A stretch of 45,380 nucleotides of DNA from Bacteroidales bacterium (lineage in GTDB: Bacteria > Bacteroidota > Bacteroidia > Bacteroidales > UBA932). The stretch lies in assembly GCA_017480345.1 (NCBI GenBank), contig JAFVAU010000012.1, positions 1-45,380 of the forward strand. The letters are read 5' to 3'. Shown here in pieces: positions 24,120-31,784 of the stretch; within the stretch, counting starts at the first letter, position 1, and the number at the start of each line of letters is the position of its first letter. A program made the position numbers and the translations under genes. A model generated the notes under the pieces. That model was given only the letters and a program-made list of their open reading frames with translations. It made no database searches and was not told the origin of the DNA.

Positions 24120-24907
24120 TAGACAAGTTATTCCGCTTTGTCCAGGAAGATCTCTCCTCCTTCGGGAACGTAGATGCCGCAGACGACATGCTCCTGGACG
24201 TGCAGACCATCACAGATGCCATGATGACCACCTCCCAGAAGGTGGCGGAACTGGGCATCCGCTTTGCCCTGAACCTGTTGGTATGCTGGATTCTGGTGCA
24301 TTTCTTCTATTACCGGAAGAGCCGCCGCAGGGACTATTATTTCACCTTCATGGTGTTCTCGTCGGCCATGCTGGTGCTGCTTTATATCATGGGCAATGTG
24401 GAGGTGGGCGTGGGCCTTACCCTGGGCCTGTTTGCCATCTTCGGGGTTATCCGTTACCGCACGGAGACGGTGCCCATCCGGGAGATGACCTATCTGTTTG
24501 TGATCATTGCCCTGGCGGCCGCCAACGGCCTGGCTCCCGTGTACCACGCGGTGGGCCTGGATACGCCGGCTCCGCACTATGCCCTCAGTTGGGGCAGCGT
24601 GGGCGTGATGGCCTTGGTGAACGCCCTTATCGTATGCCTGGTGGCCGTTCTGGAAAGCGAGCGCCTGGTGGCCCACACCGCCACCAAGTTGGTACTCTAT
24701 GACAAGATAGACCTCATTGTGCCGGAAAAACGTGAGGAACTCAAGGCCGATTTGGAAAAGCGCCTGGGCTTCCCCATCCAGAATCTGGAGGTGGGCCATG
24801 TGGACTTTCTCAAGGATGCGGCCTTCATCAAAGTGTATTATCACCTGCCCAAGGGGGAATCCAATTCCGTGAATATGGTTACCCGGGCCAAAGACTACGT
24901 GGAATGA
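24116..24907 (+). CDS. DUF4956 membrane protein
   Basis: A 263-residue inner-membrane protein. A short N-terminal cytoplasmic part is followed by membrane segments at about 44-61, 72-90, 97-110, 123-140 and 155-180, then a soluble C-terminal domain ending in KVYYHLPKGESNSVNMVTRAKDYVE. The hallmark of DUF4956 is the glycine-rich GLTLGLFAIFGVIRYRTETVPIREMTY block, here at about residues 101-127. It is encoded between VTC and DUF2490 genes with 4-base overlaps on both sides (ATGA), so the three proteins are probably made in fixed ratio. The family is suspected to work with VTC in moving or anchoring polyphosphate. Confidence 0.9.
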   Translation: MIDKLFRFVQEDLSSFGNVDAADDMLLDVQTITDAMMTTSQKVAELGIRFALNLLVCWILVHFFYYRKSRRRDYYFTFMVFSSAMLVLLYIMGNVEVGVGLTLGLFAIFGVIRYRTETVPIREMTYLFVIIALAAANGLAPVYHAVGLDTPAPHYALSWGSVGVMALVNALIVCLVAVLESERLVAHTATKLVLYDKIDLIVPEKREELKADLEKRLGFPIQNLEVGHVDFLKDAAFIKVYYHLPKGESNSVNMVTRAKDYVE

Positions 24908-25695
24908 TGAAAAAGTTAGTATATCTTCTGGCCCTGCTGCTCCCGATAGGGGCTGCGGCACAGACGCAGAGCGGCGCCCGCGCTTCCATAGGGGCCGATT
25001 GGAAAATGGCCAAGGGTATCCACCTCACCGTGGAAGAGGAAATCCGCATGGACGGCGTGTTCAGCTCCCTGGGCAGGCTCCAGACCACCATCGGCCTGGA
25101 TTACAAGGTTTCCAATTATTTCAAGCTGGGAGCGGGGTACGTGCTCATCAACCCCTATAGCGCCAATAACCTGCTTTTCAAAGAACCCCGCCACCGTTTC
25201 TATGTGGATGGAAAGCTTCATTACAACCTCAGCGGCTTTGACTTTTCCCTGAAGGAGCGGGTGCAGCTTACGCACCGCACCGGAGACTTCAACGCTTTCC
25301 AGAGCACGCCCAATCTGGTGGGCCTGAAAACCCGTCTGGGTGTGTCCTACAAGGGTTGGACGTACTTTGAGCCGGGAGTGTTCTTTGAGATGAGAACCCA
25401 GCTCAATGCCCCCTGGGGCAGCACTTCGGGTTCCCTCCAGACCAAGAGTGACGGCACCACCTACTATGCCTACACCCCTGCCGGTTACACCCACACGTAC
25501 AACGACCGCTACCGCGGCATCATCCGCACGGACATCAAGTTTAACAAACACCATGTCCTTCGGCCGTACGTCCTGCTGGACTATGTTTCCGAGTACGACA
25601 TAGACACCAACTCCGAGGGTACGCGCCTTTTCAGCGCCGCCTACAACAATTACTTCAAGGTTAGCATCGGCGTCGGTTATACCTTCAAGTTCTAA
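24904..25695 (+). CDS. DUF2490 outer-membrane beta-barrel protein
   Basis: A 263-residue protein with a signal peptide (MMKKLVYLLALLLPIGAAAQ) followed by alternating strands typical of a beta-barrel (HLTVEEEIRMDGVFSSLGRL, NYFKLGAGYVLINPY, and a C-terminal KVSIGVGYTFKF ending in phenylalanine, a usual barrel-assembly signal). The order of strands fits DUF2490, a Bacteroidetes outer-membrane family of unknown function. It completes the operon with VTC and DUF4956 and would give that system an outer-membrane component. A hairpin terminator follows at 25715. Confidence 0.85.
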   Translation: MMKKLVYLLALLLPIGAAAQTQSGARASIGADWKMAKGIHLTVEEEIRMDGVFSSLGRLQTTIGLDYKVSNYFKLGAGYVLINPYSANNLLFKEPRHRFYVDGKLHYNLSGFDFSLKERVQLTHRTGDFNAFQSTPNLVGLKTRLGVSYKGWTYFEPGVFFEMRTQLNAPWGSTSGSLQTKSDGTTYYAYTPAGYTHTYNDRYRGIIRTDIKFNKHHVLRPYVLLDYVSEYDIDTNSEGTRLFSAAYNNYFKVSIGVGYTFKF

Positions 25696-25714
25696 AATAA
25701 TCCATAGTTGTTTT

Positions 25715-25755
25715 ACTCCTCAGGATGACAGTGGTTCATTCTGAGGAGTATTTTT
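25715..25755 (+). terminator. Rho-independent terminator after the DUF2490 gene
   Basis: ACTCCTCAGGATGAC pairs with GTTCATTCTGAGGAGT (one wobble, one extra base) and is followed by ATTTTT. Part of the stem resembles repeat module A. The next promoter begins 3 bases later. Confidence 0.7.
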
Positions 25756-25757
25756 CT

Positions 25758-25765
25758 TATCTTTG
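25758..25765 (+). promoter_or_regulatory. -7 promoter motif 5 nt before the LytTR gene
   Basis: TATCTTTG, then CAGGG, then ATG at 25771. It supports a leaderless or nearly leaderless mRNA. Confidence 0.6.
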
Positions 25766-25770
25766 CAGGG

Positions 25771-26565
25771 ATGGACGCTTTGCGAAAGAAGGAAATGGGC
25801 CTGTATGCGGGCGTATGGATGGTGCTTTTTGCGCTGTCCTTCGTGTCTGGTTTTCCGTCCTGGAAGTCGCTCCTGCCTTACTTTGTCCTCTTTGCCCTTC
25901 ACGAGATTCTCGCCGTTCCTTTCCTTACACGGAAGCAAGTTCTGCCCTATCTGGCGCTTACCCTCACCTTTGTGGCGGCCTTCGCGGTGTATTGCTTTTT
26001 CGGGGAGGCGCATTCGCTGCCTCCGCACGGATTTGACGGGCCTTTCCCTCCGGGAGGAGAGGAGGACTTCCGTCCGGAGGATGATTTCCGGCCCATGAAG
26101 CCGGAGGTGATGCGCGTGATTGTGGGCGTGCTCATGCTGCTGGTGAATCTGGGCGTGCGGGCCATGTTCAAGAGTAAGAAATCGGCTCAGGAAACGGTTC
26201 CTGTCCCGCTTCCTGCCCCGGCCCCGGAGGAACCCCGGGAGGAGGTACTGCACTTCAAGTCGGACTACAGGACGGTGCCGGTGAGGCCGGAAGAGATTGT
26301 GTATGTGGAGAGCATGAGCGAATACATCAAGATTCACCGGGAGGGGGACGCCGCGCCCCTGGTGGTGCTGTACAGCCTCAAGCACCTGATGGAGCAGCTT
26401 CCGGCGCAGCAATTCATGCGCATCCACCGCTCCTATATCATCTCCCTGGCCCATATCCGGGAAGCGTCCCGCACGTCTGTCACCCTCTCCGACGGCACTT
26501 CTTTGCCTGTGGGAGAGATGTATCGGCCCGCATTCCGGGAATATTTGCAAGATTTTTCTGCATAA
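25771..26565 (+). CDS. Membrane-anchored LytTR-domain transcription regulator
   Basis: A 264-residue protein. Four hydrophobic segments (about residues 10-28, 32-47, 55-74 and 110-129) enclose a proline/aspartate-rich loop (LPPHGFDGPFPPGG, then FRPEDDFRPMKPEV) between segments three and four. After a linker rich in proline, a LytTR DNA-binding domain spans about 165-262, with VRPEEIVYVESMSEYIKIH and QFMRIHRSYIISLAHI. The N-terminal part resembles the sensor region of Bacteroidetes LytS-type kinases, but there is no kinase or receiver domain, so a membrane signal would act directly on DNA binding. Neighbouring VTC-cluster genes are possible targets. Confidence 0.88.
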   Translation: MDALRKKEMGLYAGVWMVLFALSFVSGFPSWKSLLPYFVLFALHEILAVPFLTRKQVLPYLALTLTFVAAFAVYCFFGEAHSLPPHGFDGPFPPGGEEDFRPEDDFRPMKPEVMRVIVGVLMLLVNLGVRAMFKSKKSAQETVPVPLPAPAPEEPREEVLHFKSDYRTVPVRPEEIVYVESMSEYIKIHREGDAAPLVVLYSLKHLMEQLPAQQFMRIHRSYIISLAHIREASRTSVTLSDGTSLPVGEMYRPAFREYLQDFSA

Positions 26566-26590
26566 ACCTTGCAGATTCAGAAAAAAGTCG

Positions 26591-26598
26591 TACATTTG
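26591..26598 (+). promoter_or_regulatory. Promoter of tRNA-Gln
   Basis: TACATTTG, with TTG at 26569-26571 as the -33 element (19-nt spacer). It is followed by CAGTCCCGTTTTGCGGGACT, a perfect hairpin before the tRNA, closely like the leader of the 23S rRNA promoter at 45095. Confidence 0.65.
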
Positions 26599-26621
26599 CA
26601 GTCCCGTTTTGCGGGACTCAT

Positions 26622-26692
26622 TGAGATATGGTGTAATGGTAGCACTACAGATTCTGGCTCTGTCAGTGAGGGTTCGAGTCCTTCTATCTCAA
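26622..26692 (+). tRNA. tRNA-Gln (anticodon CUG)
   Basis: Cloverleaf read by eye: acceptor TGAGATA with TATCTCA, D-arm around GTGTAATGGTAGCAC, anticodon stem ACAGA/TCTGT with loop TTCTGGC giving anticodon CTG, T-loop TTCGAGT between GAGGG and CCTTC, discriminator A. CCA is not encoded. The anticodon reads CAG, the codon preferred by the GC-rich genes here. Confidence 0.93.
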
Positions 26693-26802
26693 CACACTTT
26701 CATGTCGCCTGCAGGCGACCGGCCGGGCCGGGACTTTCGAAGAAAGTTGGAAAGGTGAAAGGCCGCAGGGGTGTATGAGGGGGCGGCGCCCCCTGTATTA
26801 AT
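26693..26802 (+). other. Spacer between the two tRNA genes
   Basis: Holds a perfect 16-base palindrome GTCGCCTGCAGGCGAC at 26704-26719 and a GC-rich hairpin GGGGCGGCGCCCC at about 26782-26794 followed by a weak T-run (TGTATTA). These may be processing or termination structures. No coding sequence is seen. Confidence 0.5.
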
Positions 26803-26876
26803 GGCGGGGTAGCTCAGCTGGTTAGAGCGTCGGATTCATAATCCGGAGGTCGTGGGATCGTGACCCACTCCCGCTA
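26803..26876 (+). tRNA. tRNA-Met-type (anticodon CAU)
   Basis: Cloverleaf read by eye: acceptor GGCGGGG with TCCCGCT (G-U pairs at both ends), D-stem GCTC/GAGC, anticodon stem TCGGA/TCCGG, loop TTCATAA giving CAT, T-stem GTGGG/CCCAC, discriminator A. The paired first base and the anticodon stem lacking three G-C pairs argue against an initiator; elongator Met is likely, though a lysidine-modified Ile-CAU cannot be excluded. The T-loop ATCGTGA is odd (A54 and T58 where T54 and A58 are expected). Confidence 0.88.
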
Positions 26877-26967
26877 CCCGACAATCAACATATGCGTGCA
26901 GTCCAGTACGTCCCCTGCAAGCAAACTTCAGATACACCCGGCGCTTTGCACAGCGGCGGTTTTTTGT

Positions 26968-26975
26968 TATCTTTG
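26968..26975 (+). promoter_or_regulatory. -7 promoter motif for the AsmA-like gene
   Basis: TATCTTTG, 24 nt before the ATG at 27000. Confidence 0.55.
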
Positions 26976-26999
26976 TACCTTGGTTAGTCAGAATTGTAT

Positions 27000-28574
27000 A
27001 TGTCTAAAAAGTCTTTCATCATCGGAGTGGCTGCGGCGGTGGCGGTGGTGGCCATCGGCAGCGTGGCGGTGAACGGCATCGCCGGAAAAAAGCTTCGCTC
27101 GGCCCTGGCCGATATCCCCGGCGCCCGGGTGGATTTCAAAAAGGCGAGCGTTTCCCTGATTGGGGGCAATGTGGAGCTGCGGGAGGTGGATTTTGCACTT
27201 GCGGACTCCACCGGCGTGTCTCCGGAGGTGAAGGGGCATGTGAAGGCCCTTCGGCTGGAGCGTGTTCGTTGGTTCCGCCTGCTGAAGGGAGAGGCCGATG
27301 CGGGTCGCCTGCTCATCCGGGAACCCGATGTGCAGCTGGTCCTGAAGGGCGGCGAGGCTCCTGAGAAGGAGGACACGGCATCGGCCCAAAAACCTTTCCT
27401 GAAGAAGGTTTCCCTGGGGGAACTGCGGATAGAGAAGGGCGCGGTGGGTCTTCGAAGCCTGAAGGATTCCACCAAGGTTTCCGCGCAGGGGCTTGATTTC
27501 TCCGCGCGGGAAATCGGGCTGGCGTTTCCGGAAGGGGTGCTTTCCTACAATGACAGCACCTACAGCGTGGCCCTGGACAGCCTGGATTATATTGACGCCC
27601 AAGGACTTTCGCGCTTCCTGGTTGGACATATGGAGACGGCCGATGCAGGCCCTGTCACGGCGCAGGCCATGCGTCTTTACAGCTGCGTGGGGCAGGAAGA
27701 GCTGGCGGTGCGGCTGGGGAAGGTATCGGCCATGTGGTACGATGTGCAGCTGGACAGCCTGTACGTGAGCCCGCTTAACATCCCTCGTCTGATTGGCTCG
27801 GAGCAGGTGGTGGTGGACAGCATCAGCCTGTCCGGTCCCCGTGCCGTGATCCTGCAGGACGACCGCTATGCCCCGGCCGTTCCCTATGCCACCATTCAGG
27901 AGGGCTTGAACTCCGTTTCCTGGCCACTGCAGATTCGGAAAATGGACGCCCGCCTGGAAGATTTCACCTTCCTTTGGGAGGTCACGCGTAAGAACCGGGG
28001 CGTTTACCCTATGAAGAACGTCCGTCTGGCCGTGAATTCCGTGAGCAATGCGCCGGGCAATGTGATGAAGGCAGACCTTAAATCCGGGCACAAGGGCCAC
28101 AGCCGGCTGGACATGACCCTGAACATCCGCAACGACAAGTCGGAAAGCACCTGGGGCAGGATACAGGTTTACAACCTGGACGCCTCCAAGATGGACGGCT
28201 TCCTGCGGCCGCTCTTCGGCGCCACGGCCCAGGCTAAAATCCACAAGATAGACTGCAACTTCAAGGGAGACAAGCACAAGATGACGGAAGACTTCTGCAT
28301 GGAGTATAACAAGCTGAAAGTCAAGGTCTGGAAGGATGAGTACGCCCCTTACCGGGTAGTGGCCAAAAACAGCGGCGCCATCACCTTCCTGGCCAACCTG
28401 GCCTTGCCCAATGCCAATCCCCTCGCTGCCGGCCGGGAGCCCAAACGGGTGGCCGTGGAATTCTCGCGGGACCCCATGCTGCCCTATCCCTCCTACCTTA
28501 TCCAGAACATCACCATGGGCGCTCTGCGCACCGTCCTTCCCGGCGGCCGCATCCACAAGGTGCACGAAAAGTAG
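27000..28574 (+). CDS. AsmA-like single-span envelope protein
   Basis: A 524-residue protein with one N-terminal membrane segment (about residues 6-26, SFIIGVAAAVAVVAIGSVAV) and a long periplasmic part. Directly after the anchor come features of the AsmA/DUF748-type repeating beta-groove: KKLRSALADIPGARVDFKKA, then SVSLIGGNVELREVDFAL and repeats of the form LRLERVRWFRLLKG. A late block LDMTLNIRNDKSESTWGRIQ continues the pattern. Such proteins may guide lipids across the periplasm, but the assignment is by overall pattern only. I start at ATG 27000 (upstream TTG at 26994 rejected). It is convergent with the large outer-membrane protein gene. Confidence 0.65.
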   Translation: MSKKSFIIGVAAAVAVVAIGSVAVNGIAGKKLRSALADIPGARVDFKKASVSLIGGNVELREVDFALADSTGVSPEVKGHVKALRLERVRWFRLLKGEADAGRLLIREPDVQLVLKGGEAPEKEDTASAQKPFLKKVSLGELRIEKGAVGLRSLKDSTKVSAQGLDFSAREIGLAFPEGVLSYNDSTYSVALDSLDYIDAQGLSRFLVGHMETADAGPVTAQAMRLYSCVGQEELAVRLGKVSAMWYDVQLDSLYVSPLNIPRLIGSEQVVVDSISLSGPRAVILQDDRYAPAVPYATIQEGLNSVSWPLQIRKMDARLEDFTFLWEVTRKNRGVYPMKNVRLAVNSVSNAPGNVMKADLKSGHKGHSRLDMTLNIRNDKSESTWGRIQVYNLDASKMDGFLRPLFGATAQAKIHKIDCNFKGDKHKMTEDFCMEYNKLKVKVWKDEYAPYRVVAKNSGAITFLANLALPNANPLAAGREPKRVAVEFSRDPMLPYPSYLIQNITMGALRTVLPGGRIHKVHEK

Positions 28575-28591
28575 ATTATGCTGCGCCCCAA

Positions 28592-28679
28592 GTGCGAGTG
28601 ACGTCCCAAAAACAGGGACGACACTGTCAAAATCGGCCTTTTTTGCGAGTGACGTCCCAAATTCCGGGACGTTACTAAC
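28592..28679 (+). repeat. REP-like double-hairpin element, copy R3
   Basis: GTGCGAGTGACGTCCC, loop, GGGACGACACT, spacer with AAAATCGGCCTTTTTT, GCGAGTGACGTCCC, loop, GGGACGTTACTAAC. Located between two convergent genes. Confidence 0.9.
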
Positions 28680-28690
28680 AGGCGGCGCAC

Positions 28691-31570
28691 CTACCAGACC
28701 ATATTCCAGGCGGCCTGCTGGGCACGGCGGCTGTGGGCGGCGTTCATCTTGCCGAAGTTCCACTTAACGCCCAGGAGGATGTATCGGCCCATAATGAGGC
28801 GGTAGGTGTCTTCCATGTAGTTGGCCGTAACCGTGTGGGTGAGGTTCCGGGTCTGGTTCAGGATGTCGTGCACTTTGAGGCTCAGGTTGAAGGCGCCGAT
28901 ATTCTTGGAGATTTCCGCGTTCCACTGCCACTCGGGCTGGCCGTAACCGGCCTGGTAGCCTTTATAGAAGACGTAGGAGATGTCTGTGAGGAACTCGAAT
29001 TCGTGCTTGGTGGTGTAGGAGCCGCGGGCGGTGAGGCGGGTGTCCAGCGTGTTCATGTTGGCCCGGGGATCCAGCGAATAGCGGGCAATCCGGCCCTGGG
29101 TGCTGGCTCCCAGGCTAAAGGAATAGCGGTCCGGATTGAATTTCACGCTGAAAGTCACATACGGGGAGAACACATTTGTCTTGCTCTCCTCAAAGCCGCT
29201 TTCCCCGCCGTAGAAGCGCTCTCCGGAAGTGCCCCAGAAATGGGCCATGAAGGCGGAGTAGTCAAAGCTGTCCTTGTCCAGGCCGGCCAGGGTCTGGCGC
29301 GTCTGGTAGCTGGTGGCGGTATTGAAGGAGGCGCTTCCGCCCAGGGTGAGGGACCAGAGTTTCTTGCTGTCCAGCGGCGTGGTGTAATTGGCCACCAGGT
29401 TGGCCGTCAGGCTGGGCTTCTTGGCATTCACCGGCACGCTGTACAGGATACCGTCCGCGTCGTACCACTGCGCGTTGATGATGGGAGAGGACGACACATA
29501 GCCGTAGAAATAGACCATGAGGGTAGAGAATCGCTCCCGGTCATTCAGGGTCCAGTCTGCGTTGAGGTAGGTTTGCGTATAGGGCTTCAAGTACACGTTA
29601 CCCACGCTCAGGCGTGAAGGGTCCGTGATATTGAGCACCGGCTGCATCCGGGCCGATGAAGGCTGCTGGGCGTTGCCGGACACATAGACGGAAAGGTGGT
29701 GGTTCCCCTTGCCGTAAATGAAGCGGACTTGGGGCGTCACATGCCAGAGCCACTCGCCCTTCCCGGTGGTGTTCTCAATGCCGAAACTCTTGGAGAAGGT
29801 CTCGTTCAGGGTGCCCAGCACATTGGCTCCCAGGGTAATGTAGCTCCTTTGAGCAAACTGATACTGCGCCGTGATGCCGTATGTCTGCTCCAGATAATTG
29901 TTGCGGCTCACCGAACTGTAGTAGTCGTTCTTCCCGGCAGCGTCAAAGGCGTCGCGGGCACTGTTCCGGCCCGACCAACGCAGCCCGGCCCGCACTCCTA
30001 TCGTCCATTTCTCTCCTAGCGGCTCCGTGTAGCTTAGGTTGCCTCTTGCACCGCCATTCCGTCCGTCGGAAACATAATTCATGGAACGGGTGCTGGTTTC
30101 CGTATTCAGGGTGAGCAGGGAGGTCTCGTCACTCTTTCCATTGCTATCCCCATAGCTTCCGGACAGGTCCAGGGTCAGTGACCGCTTGGCTTTCCCGCCT
30201 ATTTCCCGGAAGGTGACATCCCCGCTCAGATAGGCATTCCTGCTGGCCGTCAGACTGTGATTCGTATTCTCTGCGCTGTTGAGGAAAATCCCGTTCTGAA
30301 GGGTCTGGGAGCTGCCATTGCTGTACGCGTCCGTTTTGGAATAGCGGAAGTCCGGTCGCAGGTGGAACCACACTTTTCCTTTCTCTTTCTTGAGCTCCAC
30401 ATTGGCCGATACGGAGTTGTTGTAGGAACGTCCGCTATTTTGGGAGGAGGCGTTCAGGTTACCATCGTCCTTGAATGTGGTGCGCTCCGTCTTGTTTCCG
30501 GAGCGGGTGTCCGCGTACTTGTAATTGGCGCTCACCGCCGTTTCCGTATCCTTGATGCGGGAGGTGTTGGCGTTTACGCCCAGCTGGGCCGCCGTGGACA
30601 GCCCCTGGTTCAGGGAACTCTGCTCCCCGTCCCCGTCAATCATGATAAAGACGGCGTTGGAGTCATTGATATTCTGCGCATTGCCTATCACCGTCACCTG
30701 GTCCTTCTCTCCATAGGCCGATACCAGCGCATTCCCGCTCCAGAGGAAGCCCCGGCCGTCCCGGAGCTCCTTGTCATCGGCCTTGGGGGTAAGGGTGGAA
30801 CCTCCCTTGACGCCGGCATTGCCGAACCAGCCCTTCTCGTATTCCTTCTTCAGGGCCACGTCCAGCACTTTCTCGCGGGAGCCGTCCTGCAGGCCGGAAG
30901 CCCGCGTGGCCTCCGAGTCGCGGTCTATCACGCGGATTTTGTCCACCACGGCCGCCGGCAGGTTGTTCAGGGCCGTACTCTGGTCGTTGAAGAAAAAGGT
31001 GCGCCCGCCGATGGTGAGCTTGTCAATTTCCTCGCCGTTGAACTTCACCTTGCCGTCTTCCGTGATTTCCATGCCGGGCATGCGCTGCAGCAGGTCCTTG
31101 AGCATGGCGTTGGCGCCCACCCGGAAGGAGGAGGCGTTGAACTCCACGGTGTCTTTCTTCACCACAATGGGATTGCCCACGTCGGAGACCACGGCCGCCT
31201 CCAGGTAGTGCTCGTCCACTTGCAGGCGGATGGTACCCATGTCCACCCTCCGCTCCCGGAAGTACTTTTCCCTGACGAAGGGCTTGTAGCCCATCATCTC
31301 CACATGGAAGACGTAACTGCCGTAGGGGACCTCGTCCAACTTGGCCTCTCCCTTGGCGTCCGAGAGCGTGAAGTTGGTGATGGTAGTGTCCTTGGACGGA
31401 ATCACATACACGGAGGCAAAGCCCACGGGCTCGTTGGTGAGGGAGTCCAGTACGGTGGCCTTGATCTCGCTCAATCGGCCCGTCATCATGTTGTCGTTGA
31501 TGATGAACACCTGTCCCCGGGCCGACAGCCCCAGCAGCAGGCAAAATGCAAACAGCAGAAACTTCTTCAT
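28691..31570 (-). CDS. Large outer-membrane beta-barrel protein with carboxypeptidase-like and plug domains
   Basis: A 959-residue protein with a signal peptide (MKKFLLFAFCLLLGLSARG-Q). Residues about 35-115 form a carboxypeptidase regulatory-like domain (ATVLDSLTNEPVGFASVYV, then GYKPFVREKYF). Residues about 130-225 form a plug-like domain (LKDLLQRMPGMEITEDGKV, LPAAVVDKIRVIDRDSEAT). The rest is a barrel of many amphipathic strands ending in a strand with LLGVKWNFGKM. This architecture is that of Bacteroidetes TonB-dependent-receptor-like or OMP_b-brl_3 proteins, but no TonB box or SusD partner is adjacent, so transport substrate is unknown. The open frame extends 62 codons upstream through a repeat copy; the signal peptide fixes the true start at 31570. 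Confidence 0.87.
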   Translation of the reverse strand: MKKFLLFAFCLLLGLSARGQVFIINDNMMTGRLSEIKATVLDSLTNEPVGFASVYVIPSKDTTITNFTLSDAKGEAKLDEVPYGSYVFHVEMMGYKPFVREKYFRERRVDMGTIRLQVDEHYLEAAVVSDVGNPIVVKKDTVEFNASSFRVGANAMLKDLLQRMPGMEITEDGKVKFNGEEIDKLTIGGRTFFFNDQSTALNNLPAAVVDKIRVIDRDSEATRASGLQDGSREKVLDVALKKEYEKGWFGNAGVKGGSTLTPKADDKELRDGRGFLWSGNALVSAYGEKDQVTVIGNAQNINDSNAVFIMIDGDGEQSSLNQGLSTAAQLGVNANTSRIKDTETAVSANYKYADTRSGNKTERTTFKDDGNLNASSQNSGRSYNNSVSANVELKKEKGKVWFHLRPDFRYSKTDAYSNGSSQTLQNGIFLNSAENTNHSLTASRNAYLSGDVTFREIGGKAKRSLTLDLSGSYGDSNGKSDETSLLTLNTETSTRSMNYVSDGRNGGARGNLSYTEPLGEKWTIGVRAGLRWSGRNSARDAFDAAGKNDYYSSVSRNNYLEQTYGITAQYQFAQRSYITLGANVLGTLNETFSKSFGIENTTGKGEWLWHVTPQVRFIYGKGNHHLSVYVSGNAQQPSSARMQPVLNITDPSRLSVGNVYLKPYTQTYLNADWTLNDRERFSTLMVYFYGYVSSSPIINAQWYDADGILYSVPVNAKKPSLTANLVANYTTPLDSKKLWSLTLGGSASFNTATSYQTRQTLAGLDKDSFDYSAFMAHFWGTSGERFYGGESGFEESKTNVFSPYVTFSVKFNPDRYSFSLGASTQGRIARYSLDPRANMNTLDTRLTARGSYTTKHEFEFLTDISYVFYKGYQAGYGQPEWQWNAEISKNIGAFNLSLKVHDILNQTRNLTHTVTANYMEDTYRLIMGRYILLGVKWNFGKMNAAHSRRAQQAAWNMVW

Positions 31571-31618
31571 ATAGCGGAGGCTTGCTACAAATACTATTCC
31601 TTCCCCTTTTTTGGTAGT

Positions 31619-31626
31619 TAAAGATA
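31619..31626 (-). promoter_or_regulatory. Weak -7 motif for the outer-membrane protein gene
   Basis: Minus strand TATCTTTA, one mismatch, 48 nt before the ATG at 31570. Confidence 0.35.
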
Positions 31627-31667
31627 GACGCAAAAACCGGAAAAAGTTAAGCCGGAATCCAGAAAAA

Positions 31668-31754
31668 CGTGTGAGGTGTCCCAAAAACAGGGACGACACT
31701 ACCAAAATCGGCCTTTTTTGCGAGTGACGTCCCAAATTTCGGGACGTTACTAAC
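31668..31754 (+). repeat. REP-like double-hairpin element, copy R4
   Basis: CGTGTGAGGTGTCCC, loop, GGGACGACACT, spacer with AAAATCGGCCTTTTTT, GCGAGTGACGTCCC, loop, GGGACGTTACTAAC. The first arm is the variant GAGGTGTCCC, the same as the outer arm of R5 at 33324. R4 and R5 are in opposite orientation around the glycosylase and RAYT genes. Confidence 0.9.
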
Positions 31755-31784
31755 ACCTGCCGTTTATTAACACCTGCCGTTTAT
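31751..31784. repeat. 17-bp tandem duplication
   Basis: TAACACCTGCCGTTTAT occurs twice head to tail. The first copy overlaps the end of repeat R4 and the second covers the stop codon of the glycosylase-like gene. Confidence 0.85.

Noticed and set aside
26782-26794. GGGGCGGCGCCCC as a strong terminator after tRNA-Gln
   Set aside because: The following bases have only a weak T-run (TGTATTA) and the next tRNA follows at once, so read-through and processing are equally likely.
31571-31756. N-terminal extension of the large outer-membrane protein
   Set aside because: It reads through repeat R4 (peptide LGRHSQKRPIL, also seen antisense to other copies) and would bury the signal peptide.
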